Notes: generated from the sequence alone by a model not told the origin. DNA of 64,000 bases from Trebonia sp050013875 (GCA_050013875.1 JBEKEK010000015.1:32146-96145); one strand, 5' to 3'. Positions 9,503-18,812 are shown, counted from the first letter of the stretch. Program-made: numbers and translations.

Positions 9503-10780
9503 TCAGCCGCGCAATTCGGCGTCGAGCCGCGCCGCGGCGGCCTCAGCCCTGGGCCGAAGCGGCGAGGATGCGGGCAGCACCGCGCATTGCCGCTGCCACA
9601 TTGGCAGGTCCTCGGTGCCCCACCGGGCCTGGGTCCAACTCACCAGGAGCTCGTGCCTGCCATCGGCCAGGATCATCGCCCGCAGCCAGTCGTGCAGGTC
9701 ATCGCGCTGGCGGACCACGCCAGGGGCCTCGCTGTTGGGCAGCAGCGGGCCGTGGTAGCCGCGCAGCGCCGCGGTCACGTTCCCGGTGGCCAGGTGGGAG
9801 CTGACGGCCGCCCAGTCGGAGCTGACGTCGCAGGTCAGCCGGTACGGGCGGGAGGCCAGCGCCTGATCGCCTAGCAACGCGCGCAGCCGCACCATCTCCG
9901 CCCGCAGGGTGCTCGAGGTGACGTCACCGGGATACAGCAGCGTCGCCAGCTCGTCACCGCTGACACCGTCGGGCCTGCCCGCAAGCACCACCACGATCTC
10001 GCTGTGCCGCGGGCTCAGCCGCAGCGACCGGCTGCCCGCGCTCACTACCACGTCGGGCCGGCCAAGGCCGCGCAGGTGCAGCTGGCCAGGGGGCAGGCCG
10101 TCCGTCCCGCCCGGGCGCCAGCCAGGCGCCGGCACCGGCGACCGCACCGTCGCCTGGCGGACGTTGTCCAGGTAGGCCAGCTCCGATTCGGCCATCCGGG
10201 CGGCGGCGCGGATCATCGCGATCGTCTGCGGCGAGCCGATATCATCGCCCCCGGTGACGTCGACGACGCCAAGGATCCGGTGCGTCACGGGGTCGTGGAT
10301 GGGCGCCGCCGCGCAGCTCCAGCGCTGCACGGGCCGCACGAAGTGCTCGGCCGCCTTGATGGTGACCGGGGCGTCGAGCCGCAGCGCGGTGCCGGGCGCG
10401 TTGGTGCCCGCGTGCTCCTCGTCCCACTGCGCGCCCTCGACGAACGAGATCGCCTCGGCCCGCCGCAGCACGTCGCGCCGGCCGCATACCCATAGCAGCT
10501 GGCCCTGCTCGTCCGCCACCGCCATCACGCTGTCGCAGTCCTCGGCGGCCTTGCCGAGCACGTCGTACAGCAGCGGGAAGATCCGCGACAGCGGGTGCTC
10601 GGCCCGGTAGTCGTTCAGCAGGCCCTGGTCGAGGGTAATCGGCGGTTCGCTAGCGTCCACGTTGATGCCCGCCGCCATCGAGCGCAGCCAGGAGTCGGCC
10701 ACCAGGTCCCGCACCCCGGCAGCCAGACCGCTCACGACCATCCGGTCGTGACCGTTCGCGGGTCCCCTCGATCTGCCCAC
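9503..10780 (-). CDS. GAF-domain transcriptional regulator (AcoR-like, without AAA+ domain)
   Basis: This 425-residue protein begins with a region like the sensory half of AcoR-type activators: DSWLRSMAAGINVD, a GAF domain at about 60-190 with WDEEHAGTNAPGTAL and FVRPVQRWSCAAAPIHDP. The sigma-54 AAA+ domain is absent. The C-terminal half (about 235-330) looks like a winged-helix DNA-binding region (LHLRGLGRPDVVVSAGSRSLRLSPRHSEIVVVLAGRPDGVSGDELATLLY). Such proteins sit beside acetaldehyde dehydrogenase genes in actinobacteria and probably activate them. It is immediately upstream of the dehydrogenase on the same strand (153-bp gap). The start is a GTG; an ATG 13 codons in is an alternative. 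Confidence 0.87.
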   Translation of the reverse strand: MGRSRGPANGHDRMVVSGLAAGVRDLVADSWLRSMAAGINVDASEPPITLDQGLLNDYRAEHPLSRIFPLLYDVLGKAAEDCDSVMAVADEQGQLLWVCGRRDVLRRAEAISFVEGAQWDEEHAGTNAPGTALRLDAPVTIKAAEHFVRPVQRWSCAAAPIHDPVTHRILGVVDVTGGDDIGSPQTIAMIRAAARMAESELAYLDNVRQATVRSPVPAPGWRPGGTDGLPPGQLHLRGLGRPDVVVSAGSRSLRLSPRHSEIVVVLAGRPDGVSGDELATLLYPGDVTSSTLRAEMVRLRALLGDQALASRPYRLTCDVSSDWAAVSSHLATGNVTAALRGYHGPLLPNSEAPGVVRQRDDLHDWLRAMILADGRHELLVSWTQARWGTEDLPMWQRQCAVLPASSPLRPRAEAAAARLDAELRG

Positions 10781-11046
10781 GACCTCATTTAAGCACTGCC
10801 AGCGACCAGCCGGAACTGTCCGTTTAGGCTGGATGCGGCCGACGGCGCGGTCAGAAGCGGCGTTTCCTGGGTTTCCGCGGCCTTTCTGACACCGACCGTG
10901 CCGTCCAAAACGGGCATAGGGTCCGGCCGGCCAGCATGATGGGGGGTGGGGTGCCGTTCCTGACGGGCCGTCCGTGCGCGCAGCGATGAGATCCGCCTGC
11001 CCGGCCCGTCTTCATCGTTGCCGGAGCCAAGGAGAGGACGCACAAC

Positions 11047-11277
11047 ATGGCCGAGCAGTCGCAACCCTGGCCTAAGCAAGGACCCGCCTCGTACTTCCCG
11101 TCCATCGAGAAGAAGTACGGGCGCCCGATCGCCGAGTGGCAGCGGGTCATCGCGGACTGCGGCCTCGACAAGCACATGGCCATCGTGGGCTACCTGAAGT
11201 CCGAGCACGGAATGGGGCACGGGCACGCCAATGCGCTCGTCGGCTGGACGCTCGCGGGCAACGTCGCCCGCCCCTGA
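11047..11277 (+). CDS. DUF4287 small protein
   Basis: This 76-residue protein matches DUF4287: PASYFPSIEKKYGRPIAEWQRVIADCGLDKHMAIVGYLKSEHGMGHGHANALVGWTL. A purine-rich ribosome site (AAGGAGAGGA) lies upstream of the ATG. The family has no assigned biochemical activity and occurs singly or fused to DUF5655. It is a monocistronic gene between the GAF-regulator promoter region and a decayed transporter gene. Confidence 0.92.
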   Translation: MAEQSQPWPKQGPASYFPSIEKKYGRPIAEWQRVIADCGLDKHMAIVGYLKSEHGMGHGHANALVGWTLAGNVARP

Positions 11278-11325
11278 CCCGGCGCGGGACCCTCGCGTCG
11301 CCTCGTGCGCGGGACGCCGGCCTGC

Positions 11326-12168
11326 TCAATTCGCGCCCGGTCTTAACGCTGGGCGGGCGGCCGCCGGAGGCGCATCCGGCCGGGCCGGGAGCGTCCTGCC
11401 CAGCCGGGCGAGCGGGGACAGGGCTATCAGCACCGGGGACAGCATCAGGCCGGCCGCCGCCGCCAGGAGGCCGGCCCGCAGCCCGCACTGCTGCCCGAGA
11501 AAGCCCCCGAGCAGCGAGCCGAGCGGGGTCAGTCCCATTCCGGCGAAGGTGATCGTCGCCGCCGCCCGGCCCTGCATCCAGTCCGGGGTGGCGGCCTGCC
11601 GGACGGCCATGACCGTCACGTTGACCAGCTGGCCGAAGGCCGCGAAGACGAAGTTGACCGCCACCAGGGCCGGGATCGTCAGCGCGGCGGGGCCATGGAG
11701 CGCCGGCACGCACAGCATGACCCCGTCGCCCAGCGCCGCCGCGGATACCAGCACCGCGCCGTAACCGAACCGGCCAGGGAGGCGGGCGGCGAGCAGCGAG
11801 CCAAGCAGCGCGCCCGGTCCGGCCGCCGCGAGCGCCAGCCCGACGGCGGTGCCCCCCAGGTGCAGTCCCCGGTCCAGGAAAAGCAGGTAAATGGTCATCA
11901 AGGCCGCGAGGAAGAACTGAAAGGCAGCCGAGGCCAGGCACACGGCCCGCAGTGCCTGGTTGCCCGCGACGAAGCGGAGGCCCTCGTGAACCTGCCGCCA
12001 GACCCGCTGATGGGCCTGCGGCCCCTCCGGGACGGTTTCGTGACGGATCCGCCGGATCGACAGGAATGACAGTGCAAGCCGGCGGGAAAAAGAGACAGCG
12101 GAAGCGAACGGCACGCAGAACCCCTTGGGCTGCTGAGCGAGAGGAGTCCCCGCGCCCGGGCGCACCAT
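11326..12168 (-). pseudogene. MFS transporter remnant, N-terminal half missing
   Basis: The frame encodes the second half of a drug-efflux type major facilitator. VWRQVHEGLRFVAGNQALRAVCLAS is the typical linker between the two halves, followed by five or six membrane helices and AFGQLVNVTVMAVRQAATPDWMQGRAAATITFAGMGLTPLGSLLGGFLG. Complete members are about 400-430 residues; only about 255 here look like the family. The preceding residues (ASAVSFSRRLALSFLSIRRIRHE) look like a scrambled copy of the loop before the linker. The first six helices are absent, so the protein cannot be a working transporter of this class. No insertion sequence explains the truncation. Confidence 0.72.
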
Positions 12169-12389
12169 CCGGTGCGCCGGCGGTTCGGCGGGGAGGCTCG
12201 CTGTGCCGCGCGTGGGGGCGGCACGCGATGACTGGCCGCTTACGGCCTACAGCGTCAACGCGTGCCCGTTTGACCGGGCATCTCTCAGCTCCTCGCAGGT
12301 CACCGTCTGGCTGGTACGGTACACGCCGGCCGGCCGCCCGCGATAGGCGATTAAATCGCCCGACCGGCCGCCGGCATGCCGCGGCGCGG

Positions 12390-12833
12390 TCATTGCGGCA
12401 GCTTGACCAGGGTCAGGAAGAAGTCGTCGATCTGCCGGATGGCCGCGATGAAGTTCTCGAAGTCCACCGGCTTGCTCACGTACGCGTTGGCGTGCAGCCG
12501 GTAGCTGCGCACGATGTCCTCCTCCGCCTGCGAAGTGGTCAGCACGACGACCGGGATGACCGCAAGCGCAGGGTCCCGCTTCAGCTCGGCCAGCACCTCG
12601 AGGCCGGACAACCGCGGGAGGTTGATGTCGAGCAGGATCATCCCCGGCCTCGGCGCGTCGGCAAACGGACCGGTCCGGCGCAGGAACTGAAGGGCCCGCT
12701 CACCATCCGTGACCACGTGCAGCGGGTTGCGTATCTTGTAGAACTCGAAGGCCTCCCTGGTCATGAGGATGTCGCCCTCGTCGTCCTCCACCAGGAGCAC
12801 GTCGACCGGATTAAGATCATCCTGATCAGCCAT
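12390..12833 (-). CDS. Single-domain response regulator (Rcp1/CheY type)
   Basis: This 147-residue protein is a lone receiver domain. It shows an acidic pocket (VEDDEGD), phospho-acceptor Asp69 in ILLDINLPR, conserved Thr99-Thr100 and Lys121 in SKPVDF. It resembles Rcp1-like regulators that work with CHASE or phytochrome-type kinases. The ATG at 12833 overlaps the histidine kinase end by 8 bp, so the pair is co-translated. There is no output domain, so it signals by protein contact. Confidence 0.93.
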   Translation of the reverse strand: MADQDDLNPVDVLLVEDDEGDILMTREAFEFYKIRNPLHVVTDGERALQFLRRTGPFADAPRPGMILLDINLPRLSGLEVLAELKRDPALAVIPVVVLTTSQAEEDIVRSYRLHANAYVSKPVDFENFIAAIRQIDDFFLTLVKLPQ

Positions 12834-14394
12834 CGGTTGTTCCCTCGTCGTCGGAAAGTGCGGGCACGGTGAAACAGAACCTGGCGCCGTCCCCGACGCC
12901 GGTGTCGAGCCAGATCCGGCCACCGAAGTACTCGATGATCTTCCGGCACATCGCGAGGCCGATACCGGTACCCGGATAGGCGGCCCGGTCATGCAAGCGC
13001 TGGAAGATCAGGAAAACGCGGTCAGCATACTGCGGCTCGATGCCGATTCCGTTATCGGTGACGGAAAACGACCAGAATGCGCCGTCGCGTTCGGCCGTGA
13101 CGACGATACGCGGCGGCCGCTCGCCCCTGAACTTCAGCGCGTTGCTGAGCAGGTTCTGGAGCACCACGGTCATCAGCGTGAGCTGTGCCCGCACCACCGG
13201 CAGCGGCCCGGCCTCGATCATGGCGCCGGCCTGGCCGATCTGGGCGGACAGGTTGGCTGTGGCCGCGGCCAGCGCGGCGTCGCAGGCCACCGGGCCAAGA
13301 TCCGCGGCCGAGCGGCCCACCCGGCTGAACGCGAGCAGGTCGTTGATCAGTACCTGCATCCGCTTGGCCCCGTCCACCGCGAACTCGATGTACTGATCGG
13401 CCCGCTCATCGAGCTGTCCGCCGTAGCGGCGCTGCAGCAGCTGGCAGAAGCTGGTGACCTTTCGCAATGGTTCCTGCAGATCGTGCGACGCCACATAGGC
13501 GAACTGCTCGAGCTCGGCGTTGGAGCGCTGCAGCTCCGCCGCCCGCGCCGCCAGCGCCTCGTTCGCCTCCCGCACCGCCGACAGTTCGCGCAGGATGCGT
13601 TCGCGCATGGTGTTCACATCGGCGGCCAGGCCGCGTATCTCGGCCGGCCCGCGCTGTGCGACCTCGTGCCCGAAATCGCCGTCGGCGACCCGCCGTGCCT
13701 CCGCGGCCAGCAGGTGCACCGGGCGGATCGCGGTGGCGCGCAGTACCACGGCAAGTCCCGCCACCACCAGCGCGAGGCCGATCGCGATGACCAGCAGGAC
13801 CACGTGGAGCTCGGTCGAGGCCTGGTCAAGCGAGCCGAGCGCCTGTCCCCTGGCGGCTGAGATATCCGCCTCGAAGGTGCCGAACCTGACGCGCAGTGCG
13901 TCGAACTCCGCCTTGCCCGCCAGGATGTCCGGGCTGACCGCGGGCTTCCCGGTGGCCTGGATCTGCTTGATCGTCGGGTCCGCGTAGCGGGTGCGCCAGT
14001 CGTTGGCCTCGGCCAGCGTCTGCTCAAGGTCCGTGGTACTGGCGGCGGGCAGCCGCGGCATGAGCTGGCGCAGCTGGCTGACCGCGGCCTGCTCGGCGGC
14101 CACCCCCCCGGTGTAGGGGGCGAGGAAGTCCGGCTTGCCGCTGAGCGCGTACCCGCGCACCCCGGTTTCCTGGTTCAGCAGCGCGCTGTAGAGCTGCTGC
14201 GCCGCCAGCGCGGCGGGGTCGATCGTGGTCTCGATGCGCTGGCGCTCGTTATCCAGGTGGGCCAGCGCGAGCGCCCCGGTGACCACCGCCGCCAGCGAAA
14301 GTACCACCATCAGCAAGACAGTGCCGCCAATGATGCGGCCGAGCGGCCAAGGCGACGATGCCAGACGCCGGGCGGCCGGCGCGGGCCCGGTCAT
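12826..14394 (-). CDS. CHASE3-HAMP sensor histidine kinase
   Basis: The 522-residue membrane kinase has a first membrane helix (about 20-46) and an extracytoplasmic CHASE3 domain (about 48-190, with LLNQETGVRGYALSG). A second helix (about 197-220), HAMP (221-275), a short coiled coil and HisKA with phospho-His304 in YVASHDLQEPLRK follow. The ATPase ends with NGIGIE and GTGIGLAMCRKIIEYFGG. The signal sensed is unknown. It sits between a SpoIIE-type phosphatase (4-bp overlap) and a receiver protein (8-bp overlap), so all three form one phosphorelay operon. Confidence 0.95.
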   Translation of the reverse strand: MTGPAPAARRLASSPWPLGRIIGGTVLLMVVLSLAAVVTGALALAHLDNERQRIETTIDPAALAAQQLYSALLNQETGVRGYALSGKPDFLAPYTGGVAAEQAAVSQLRQLMPRLPAASTTDLEQTLAEANDWRTRYADPTIKQIQATGKPAVSPDILAGKAEFDALRVRFGTFEADISAARGQALGSLDQASTELHVVLLVIAIGLALVVAGLAVVLRATAIRPVHLLAAEARRVADGDFGHEVAQRGPAEIRGLAADVNTMRERILRELSAVREANEALAARAAELQRSNAELEQFAYVASHDLQEPLRKVTSFCQLLQRRYGGQLDERADQYIEFAVDGAKRMQVLINDLLAFSRVGRSAADLGPVACDAALAAATANLSAQIGQAGAMIEAGPLPVVRAQLTLMTVVLQNLLSNALKFRGERPPRIVVTAERDGAFWSFSVTDNGIGIEPQYADRVFLIFQRLHDRAAYPGTGIGLAMCRKIIEYFGGRIWLDTGVGDGARFCFTVPALSDDEGTTDG

Positions 14395-15563
14395 GCGCAG
14401 CTGAGCGCGAGGATCGCGAGGTCGTCGTCCAGGTCACCGCTGTTGAGGTTGCGCACCTGCTCGATCAGCCGGTTCAGGAACGCGTCGTCGGCGACCTTGC
14501 CCGGATCGAACGGCGGCGCGCCCAGGGCGTCCCGCAGCAGGCCCATCAGGCCCTCGGAGCCGAGACGGAACGGGCCCCGGGCGATCCGTCCCTCGATCAG
14601 CCCGTCGGTGTACAGCAGCAGCGACCACCGGTCGCCGAGTATCACCTCCTGGCCGGGCCAGCTCTCAGCGCTGTTGAGCCCGGGCGGCGGGCACGGGGGC
14701 GCGGTCAGCTCGGTTATCCGGCCGGGAGTGATCAGCAGCGGCGCGGGGTGGCCGGCCAGCCGCAGCACCCCGCTGACCCGGTCGGGCGCCACCGACAGCA
14801 TGCAGACGGTGGCGAACATGGCATCGTCTTGCTGCTCGTGCTTGAGCACGAGCTGGACGGCCGAGAGCACCTCGGCCGGCGGCTGGCCCGACAGCACCAG
14901 CGCCCGCCACGCCACCCGCAGGCAGACCCCGAGCGCGGCCTCGGATGGACCCCGCCCGCAGACATCGCCGATCACCGCGTGCACCCAGCCGTCGGGGGTC
15001 TGCACCACGTCGTAGAAATCCCCGCCGAGCAGCCGCTCCCGGCCGCCCGCCCGGTACTGCGCGGCGACGCTCAGCCGCGCGTCAGCCAGTACCGGCGAGG
15101 GCAGCAGGCCGCGCTCAAGCCGGGCGTTCTCCTGGGCGCTGGCCCGCGCGACGGCCAGCTGCCGCTGGGCCTCGTCCCAGCGGCGGCGCTCCATCGCGTA
15201 CCTGATCACCCGGTGCAGCAGCTTCGCGGTCACATCGCCTTTGACCAGGTAATCCTGGGCCCCGGCGCGGACCGCCTGCTCGCCCAGGTACTCATCGGCC
15301 AGGCCGGTGAGCACGACGACGGCAGCGTCAGGTTCCTGCCGGAGCAGCTGCCGAAGACCGTCAAGGCCCTGCGAATCCGGCAGGCCGAGGTCAAGCAGCA
15401 CGCACGCCGCGTCGCGAATCAGCTTCCTGGCATCAGCCAGCAGCCGCGCCCGCTGAACCCGGGCTCCGAGGCCCGCGTCGTTAAGCAGTTCCTCGACGAG
15501 GAAGGCATCGCCGTCGTCGTCCTCAACCAGCAGAATCCGGATCTGCTCCGCATCAGCTGCCAT
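14391..15563 (-). CDS. Receiver-linked PP2C/SpoIIE-type protein phosphatase
   Basis: The 390-residue protein has an N-terminal receiver domain (about 7-125, acceptor Asp58 in VLLDLGLPDSQG, VKGD at the end) and a C-terminal SpoIIE-type PP2C phosphatase (about 170-390). Metal-binding motifs are LLGGDFYDV, AVIGDVCGRG, LLLYTDGLIEGR and LDDDLAILAL. Such RsbU-like proteins dephosphorylate an anti-sigma-factor antagonist to control a general stress sigma factor; the target is not in this window. The ATG at 15563 is preferred to a GTG two codons earlier because the purine-rich site is too close to the latter. Confidence 0.93.
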   Translation of the reverse strand: MAADAEQIRILLVEDDDGDAFLVEELLNDAGLGARVQRARLLADARKLIRDAACVLLDLGLPDSQGLDGLRQLLRQEPDAAVVVLTGLADEYLGEQAVRAGAQDYLVKGDVTAKLLHRVIRYAMERRRWDEAQRQLAVARASAQENARLERGLLPSPVLADARLSVAAQYRAGGRERLLGGDFYDVVQTPDGWVHAVIGDVCGRGPSEAALGVCLRVAWRALVLSGQPPAEVLSAVQLVLKHEQQDDAMFATVCMLSVAPDRVSGVLRLAGHPAPLLITPGRITELTAPPCPPPGLNSAESWPGQEVILGDRWSLLLYTDGLIEGRIARGPFRLGSEGLMGLLRDALGAPPFDPGKVADDAFLNRLIEQVRNLNSGDLDDDLAILALSCA

Positions 15564-15661
15564 CAGCACTCACTCTTGGGGGACGTGGCGGACACCGTCG
15601 CCTTCCGCGCGGCGCCGACAGCTTAGTACAGGCGGATAATCACTCCCCGTTCCGGACAGAA

Positions 15662-16282
15662 TTACACGACCGCGAGCCCCTCGCGAAGGTACGGCGTGAT
15701 GTTGCGCATGGCGCGGGCGACGTACTCTTCCTTCTCGCCGACCGGCGCGACGTAATGCAGCGCGCTTTCGGCCGCTTCGGTCCCCTCGAGCCGGGCGATG
15801 AGCCAGGCGGCGAGGTAGTGCGATGCCAGGCAGCCGCCGGCCGTCGCGACATTCCCCCGGGCGAAGAAGGGCTGGTTGAGCACCTCGACTCCGGCTGCCG
15901 CCACCCATGGCTTGCTGACAAGGTCGGTGCAGGCCGGGACGCCGTCAAGCAGCCCGAGCTTGGCCAGCACGAGCGCTCCTGAGCACTGCCCGGCGATCAA
16001 CTGCCGCGACGGGTCGAGCGGGCGCAGCTGCCCCATGATGGCCGGGTCGGCGACCACCTCACGGGTCTGCAGGCCGCTGCCCACGATGATGGCATCCGCG
16101 GCGCATGCCTCCCCGAGGCTGGCCATCGACTCGATCACCACCCCGTTCATCGAGCGGACCCGGGGCGCGGGTGCGGCGATGGACACGCGCCAGCCGGGCT
16201 TCCTTACCCGGTTGAGTACCCCGAGGGCGATCAGTGAGTCGAGTTCGTTGTAGCCCTCGAAGGTGAGGATCGCGATGTGCAC
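15662..16282 (-). CDS. DJ-1/PfpI family protein
   Basis: This 206-residue protein has the flavodoxin-like DJ-1/PfpI fold: MHIAILTFEGYNELDSLIALGVLNRV, then the nucleophile elbow IAGQCSGALVLAKLGLL with the catalytic-type Cys near residue 101. An acidic partner Glu (EGYNELD) near residue 10-14 is present. Members may act as glyoxalase, deglycase, amidase-like or isonitrile hydratase enzymes; the exact activity cannot be told. The GTG start has AAAGGA about 9 bp upstream. It is transcribed divergently from a MocR regulator, a frequent target arrangement. Confidence 0.88.
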   Translation of the reverse strand: MHIAILTFEGYNELDSLIALGVLNRVRKPGWRVSIAAPAPRVRSMNGVVIESMASLGEACAADAIIVGSGLQTREVVADPAIMGQLRPLDPSRQLIAGQCSGALVLAKLGLLDGVPACTDLVSKPWVAAAGVEVLNQPFFARGNVATAGGCLASHYLAAWLIARLEGTEAAESALHYVAPVGEKEEYVARAMRNITPYLREGLAVV

Positions 16283-16340
16283 GGCCGTTTCCTTTCGCTC
16301 GCGGACGGCTCACGGACGGCTCACGCTAGTTGGCAGGCTC

Positions 16341-16372
16341 CATGACAGTCAAAGAATTGTCATGCATACAAT
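16341..16372. promoter_or_regulatory. Overlapping inverted repeats and promoter between PfpI and MocR genes
   Basis: The 97-bp divergent gap contains CATGACA (16341-16347) and TGTCATG (16358-16364), a perfect 7-bp inverted repeat with a 10-bp spacer. Overlapping it is ATTGT-CATGCAT-ACAAT (16356-16372). TACAAT at 16367-16372 fits a -10 element and ends 7 bp before the MocR ATG, so the transcript may be leaderless. ATGACA at 16342 is a weak -35 with a 19-bp spacer. MocR proteins bind such repeats in divergent gaps; binding here is inferred. Confidence 0.6.
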
Positions 16373-16379
16373 CGGCACC

Positions 16380-17717
16380 ATGGTGGTCTCGCGCTACAAG
16401 GTCGTGGTCGACGCGTTCGCAGCGGAGATCCGCGCGGGCCGCCTGACCCCGGGGACGCGGCTGCCCACGCACCGTCAGCTCGCGGACCGCGAGGGCATCG
16501 CGCTGGTGACCGCATCGCGGGTCTATGCCGAGCTGGCAGCCATCGGCCTGGTGAGCGGCGAGCAGGGCCGGGGCACGTTCGTCCGCGACATCGCGCTGCC
16601 AGCCGGCCAGGGCATTGACCAGCAAGCGGCCGCGGCCGACGCCATCGACCTGAACTTCAACTATCCCTCGCTCCCCGGTCAGGCCGACCTGCTGCGCCGC
16701 GCGCTGCGGGAGCTGGCGACATCCGGCGATCTTGAGGCTCTGCTGCGCTACCAGCCCCATCGCGGCCGCCCCAAGGACAGGGCATCGGTCGCCCGCCACC
16801 TGCGGCTATCCGGGCTCGCGGTAAGCGCCGATGACGTCTTGATCGTCAACGGGTCTCAGCACGGGCTGGCCACGACGATGATGGCGACGTTGCGGGCGGG
16901 CGACGTCGTCGCGGTCGACGCGCTCACCTACCCGGGCTTCAAGGTGCTCGCCCACACGCTCCGGCTGGAACTGGCGCCGCTGCCGGTGACCACCGGCGGA
17001 CCGGATCTCGATGCCCTTGGGCAGCTGTGCGCGAAGCGGCCGGTGCGCGCGATCTACACCATGCCCACGCTGCAGAACCCGCTCGGCTGGGTCATGGACG
17101 CCCCCGCCCGCGCGCGGCTGGCGGCTATCGCGCGGCGGCATGGGCTGCTCATCATCGAAGACGCCTCCTACGCCTACCTCGCGGGGCAGCCGCCGCCGCC
17201 GATCGCGGCGCAGGCGCCGGACATCACCGTCTACGTTTCTGGGCTGTCCAAGAGCGTTGCCACCGGGCTGCGATTCGGCTTCGTCGCGGCCCCCGCGCCG
17301 CTCGTCACCGCGATCGAGCGCGCGATCCGCGTGACCACGTGGAACACTCCCGCCATCATCACCGCGATAGCCTGCCGCTGGCTCGACAACGGCACCGTCA
17401 GCCGCCTCGAAGCCCGCAAACGGGACGACGCCAGAACGCGTCAGTCGATCGCCCGCGATGCCCTGGCGGGCCTGCCCATGGTCGGCCACCCGTCGTCCTA
17501 CTTCAGCTGGCTCCCGTTGCCCGAGGACGCCCGCGCCGACCGGATAGTGGCGGCCCTCGCCCGCCGGGGCATCTCGGTTTCCACCGCGGAGCCGTTCGCG
17601 ACTTCCGCGCATCTACCGCAGGCGATCCGGCTGGCCCTGGGCTCAGCCGAGCTTGGCAGCCTGCGCCAGGCGCTGGGCGAGGTCAGGAAGGTCGTCGAGG
17701 CGGACCCCTACGGCTGA
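16380..17717 (+). CDS. MocR/PdxR-type regulator (GntR helix-turn-helix fused to aminotransferase fold)
   Basis: The 445-residue protein has a GntR winged helix (about 4-70: GRLTPGTRLPTHRQLADREGIALVTASRVYAELAAIGLV). It is joined to a fold-type I aminotransferase domain (about 95-440). The pyridoxal-phosphate Lys is Lys291 in VSGLSKSV, with DASYAYL around 261-267 and the Asn of LQNPLG contacting the cofactor. MocR proteins are regulators that use PLP as ligand. It faces a DJ-1/PfpI gene across a palindrome-rich gap and probably controls it and itself. The ATG at 16380 fits a leaderless start; an upstream ATG at 16362 lies inside the promoter. Confidence 0.92.
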   Translation: MVVSRYKVVVDAFAAEIRAGRLTPGTRLPTHRQLADREGIALVTASRVYAELAAIGLVSGEQGRGTFVRDIALPAGQGIDQQAAAADAIDLNFNYPSLPGQADLLRRALRELATSGDLEALLRYQPHRGRPKDRASVARHLRLSGLAVSADDVLIVNGSQHGLATTMMATLRAGDVVAVDALTYPGFKVLAHTLRLELAPLPVTTGGPDLDALGQLCAKRPVRAIYTMPTLQNPLGWVMDAPARARLAAIARRHGLLIIEDASYAYLAGQPPPPIAAQAPDITVYVSGLSKSVATGLRFGFVAAPAPLVTAIERAIRVTTWNTPAIITAIACRWLDNGTVSRLEARKRDDARTRQSIARDALAGLPMVGHPSSYFSWLPLPEDARADRIVAALARRGISVSTAEPFATSAHLPQAIRLALGSAELGSLRQALGEVRKVVEADPYG

Positions 17718-17749
17718 GCTCACCGCGACGGCGCGCCTATCCTGGGGTC

Positions 17750-18643
17750 GTGCGCCTGGTTTCGCTGCTGCCTTCGGCGACGGAGATCGTTTACGCGCTC
17801 GGCCTGGGCGGGGACCTGGTCGGGGTGACGTTCGAGTGCGACGAGCCCGCGTCCGCCCGCCGCGAGAAGACGGTCGTCGTGGGCGGCCGGGATACCAGCG
17901 GGATGACGCCGGGCGAAATCGACGCCTATGTCCGTGCGCAGACCGCGGCCGGCGCGGACCTCTACACGCTGCACGCCCGCGCGCTGGCGGACCTGGAACC
18001 CGAGCTGATCTTGACCCAGGATCTGTGCCGCGTCTGCGCGCTGCCGTCCGGCCACGTCGAGGACGCCCTCGGCTACCTCGGCTGCCAGGCCGACGTGCTA
18101 TCGCTTGACCCGCACACGCTCGATGAGGTGCTTGACTCTATCCTCGCGGTGGGAGCGCGGGCCGGGGTGCCGGAGCGCGCCGCGCGCCTGGTCGCCGGGC
18201 TGCGGGCCCGCCTTGACCGCACCGCGGCGCTGGTGGCAGGGCGGCGCCGCCCCCGGGTGGCGGTGGTGGAGTGGACCGACCCGCCGTTCGCCGCCGGGCA
18301 CTGGATTCCCGACCTGGTCACCGCGGCCGGCGGCCAGCCCGTGGCCGCGCGGCCTGGCGGGCGTTCCGTCACCGTCAGCTGGGACGCCATCGCCGCCGAG
18401 GCGCCCGATCTGGTCATCGTGGCACCCTGCGGCTACCGGCTGGCCGGCGCGGCCGAGCAGGCGCAGGCGGCCGCCCGGGCGCTGCCCGGCCTGCCCGTCT
18501 GGGCGATCGACGCCAACGGGATTGTGGTCCGCCCCGGTCCCCGGCTGATCGAAGGCGTCGAGGCGATCGCCGCGGTCCTGCACCCAGATGCCGTGCCGGC
18601 CCCGCCATCCGGCGCGATAGGCCGCGTCGTTCCGGCTGGGTAA
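17750..18643 (+). CDS. BtuF-like cobalamin-binding protein (no signal peptide)
   Basis: The 297-residue protein has the class III periplasmic-binding fold of BtuF and related proteins: RLVSLLPSATEIVYALGLGGDLVGVTFECD at the start, LEPELILTQDLCRVCALP in the middle, WIPDLVTAAGG and APDLVIVAPCGY later. There is no signal or lipoprotein peptide, so it would be cytosolic, as in a group of actinobacterial proteins annotated cobalamin-binding. The GTG at 17750 has TATCCT 6 bp upstream, again allowing a leaderless transcript. It lies beside a gene for a B12-binding regulator, which makes a shared link to cobalamin plausible. It starts 32 bp after the MocR gene. Confidence 0.82.
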   Translation: MRLVSLLPSATEIVYALGLGGDLVGVTFECDEPASARREKTVVVGGRDTSGMTPGEIDAYVRAQTAAGADLYTLHARALADLEPELILTQDLCRVCALPSGHVEDALGYLGCQADVLSLDPHTLDEVLDSILAVGARAGVPERAARLVAGLRARLDRTAALVAGRRRPRVAVVEWTDPPFAAGHWIPDLVTAAGGQPVAARPGGRSVTVSWDAIAAEAPDLVIVAPCGYRLAGAAEQAQAAARALPGLPVWAIDANGIVVRPGPRLIEGVEAIAAVLHPDAVPAPPSGAIGRVVPAG

Positions 18644-18812
18644 CGCGCAAGCGCCGCCGTTCGGGTGGCCGGGCCGGCGGCGCCGCCCGGGGAGGAGGCT
18701 CAGCCGGCCGTCCGGGAGAAACCGGCGTGCGTTCAAAGGAAGGACTCAAAAATCCCTTTCGACTTAACGGACCGTGGAGTCTGCCGCGGCCGCGCTCGAC
18801 CGGGGACGCGGG

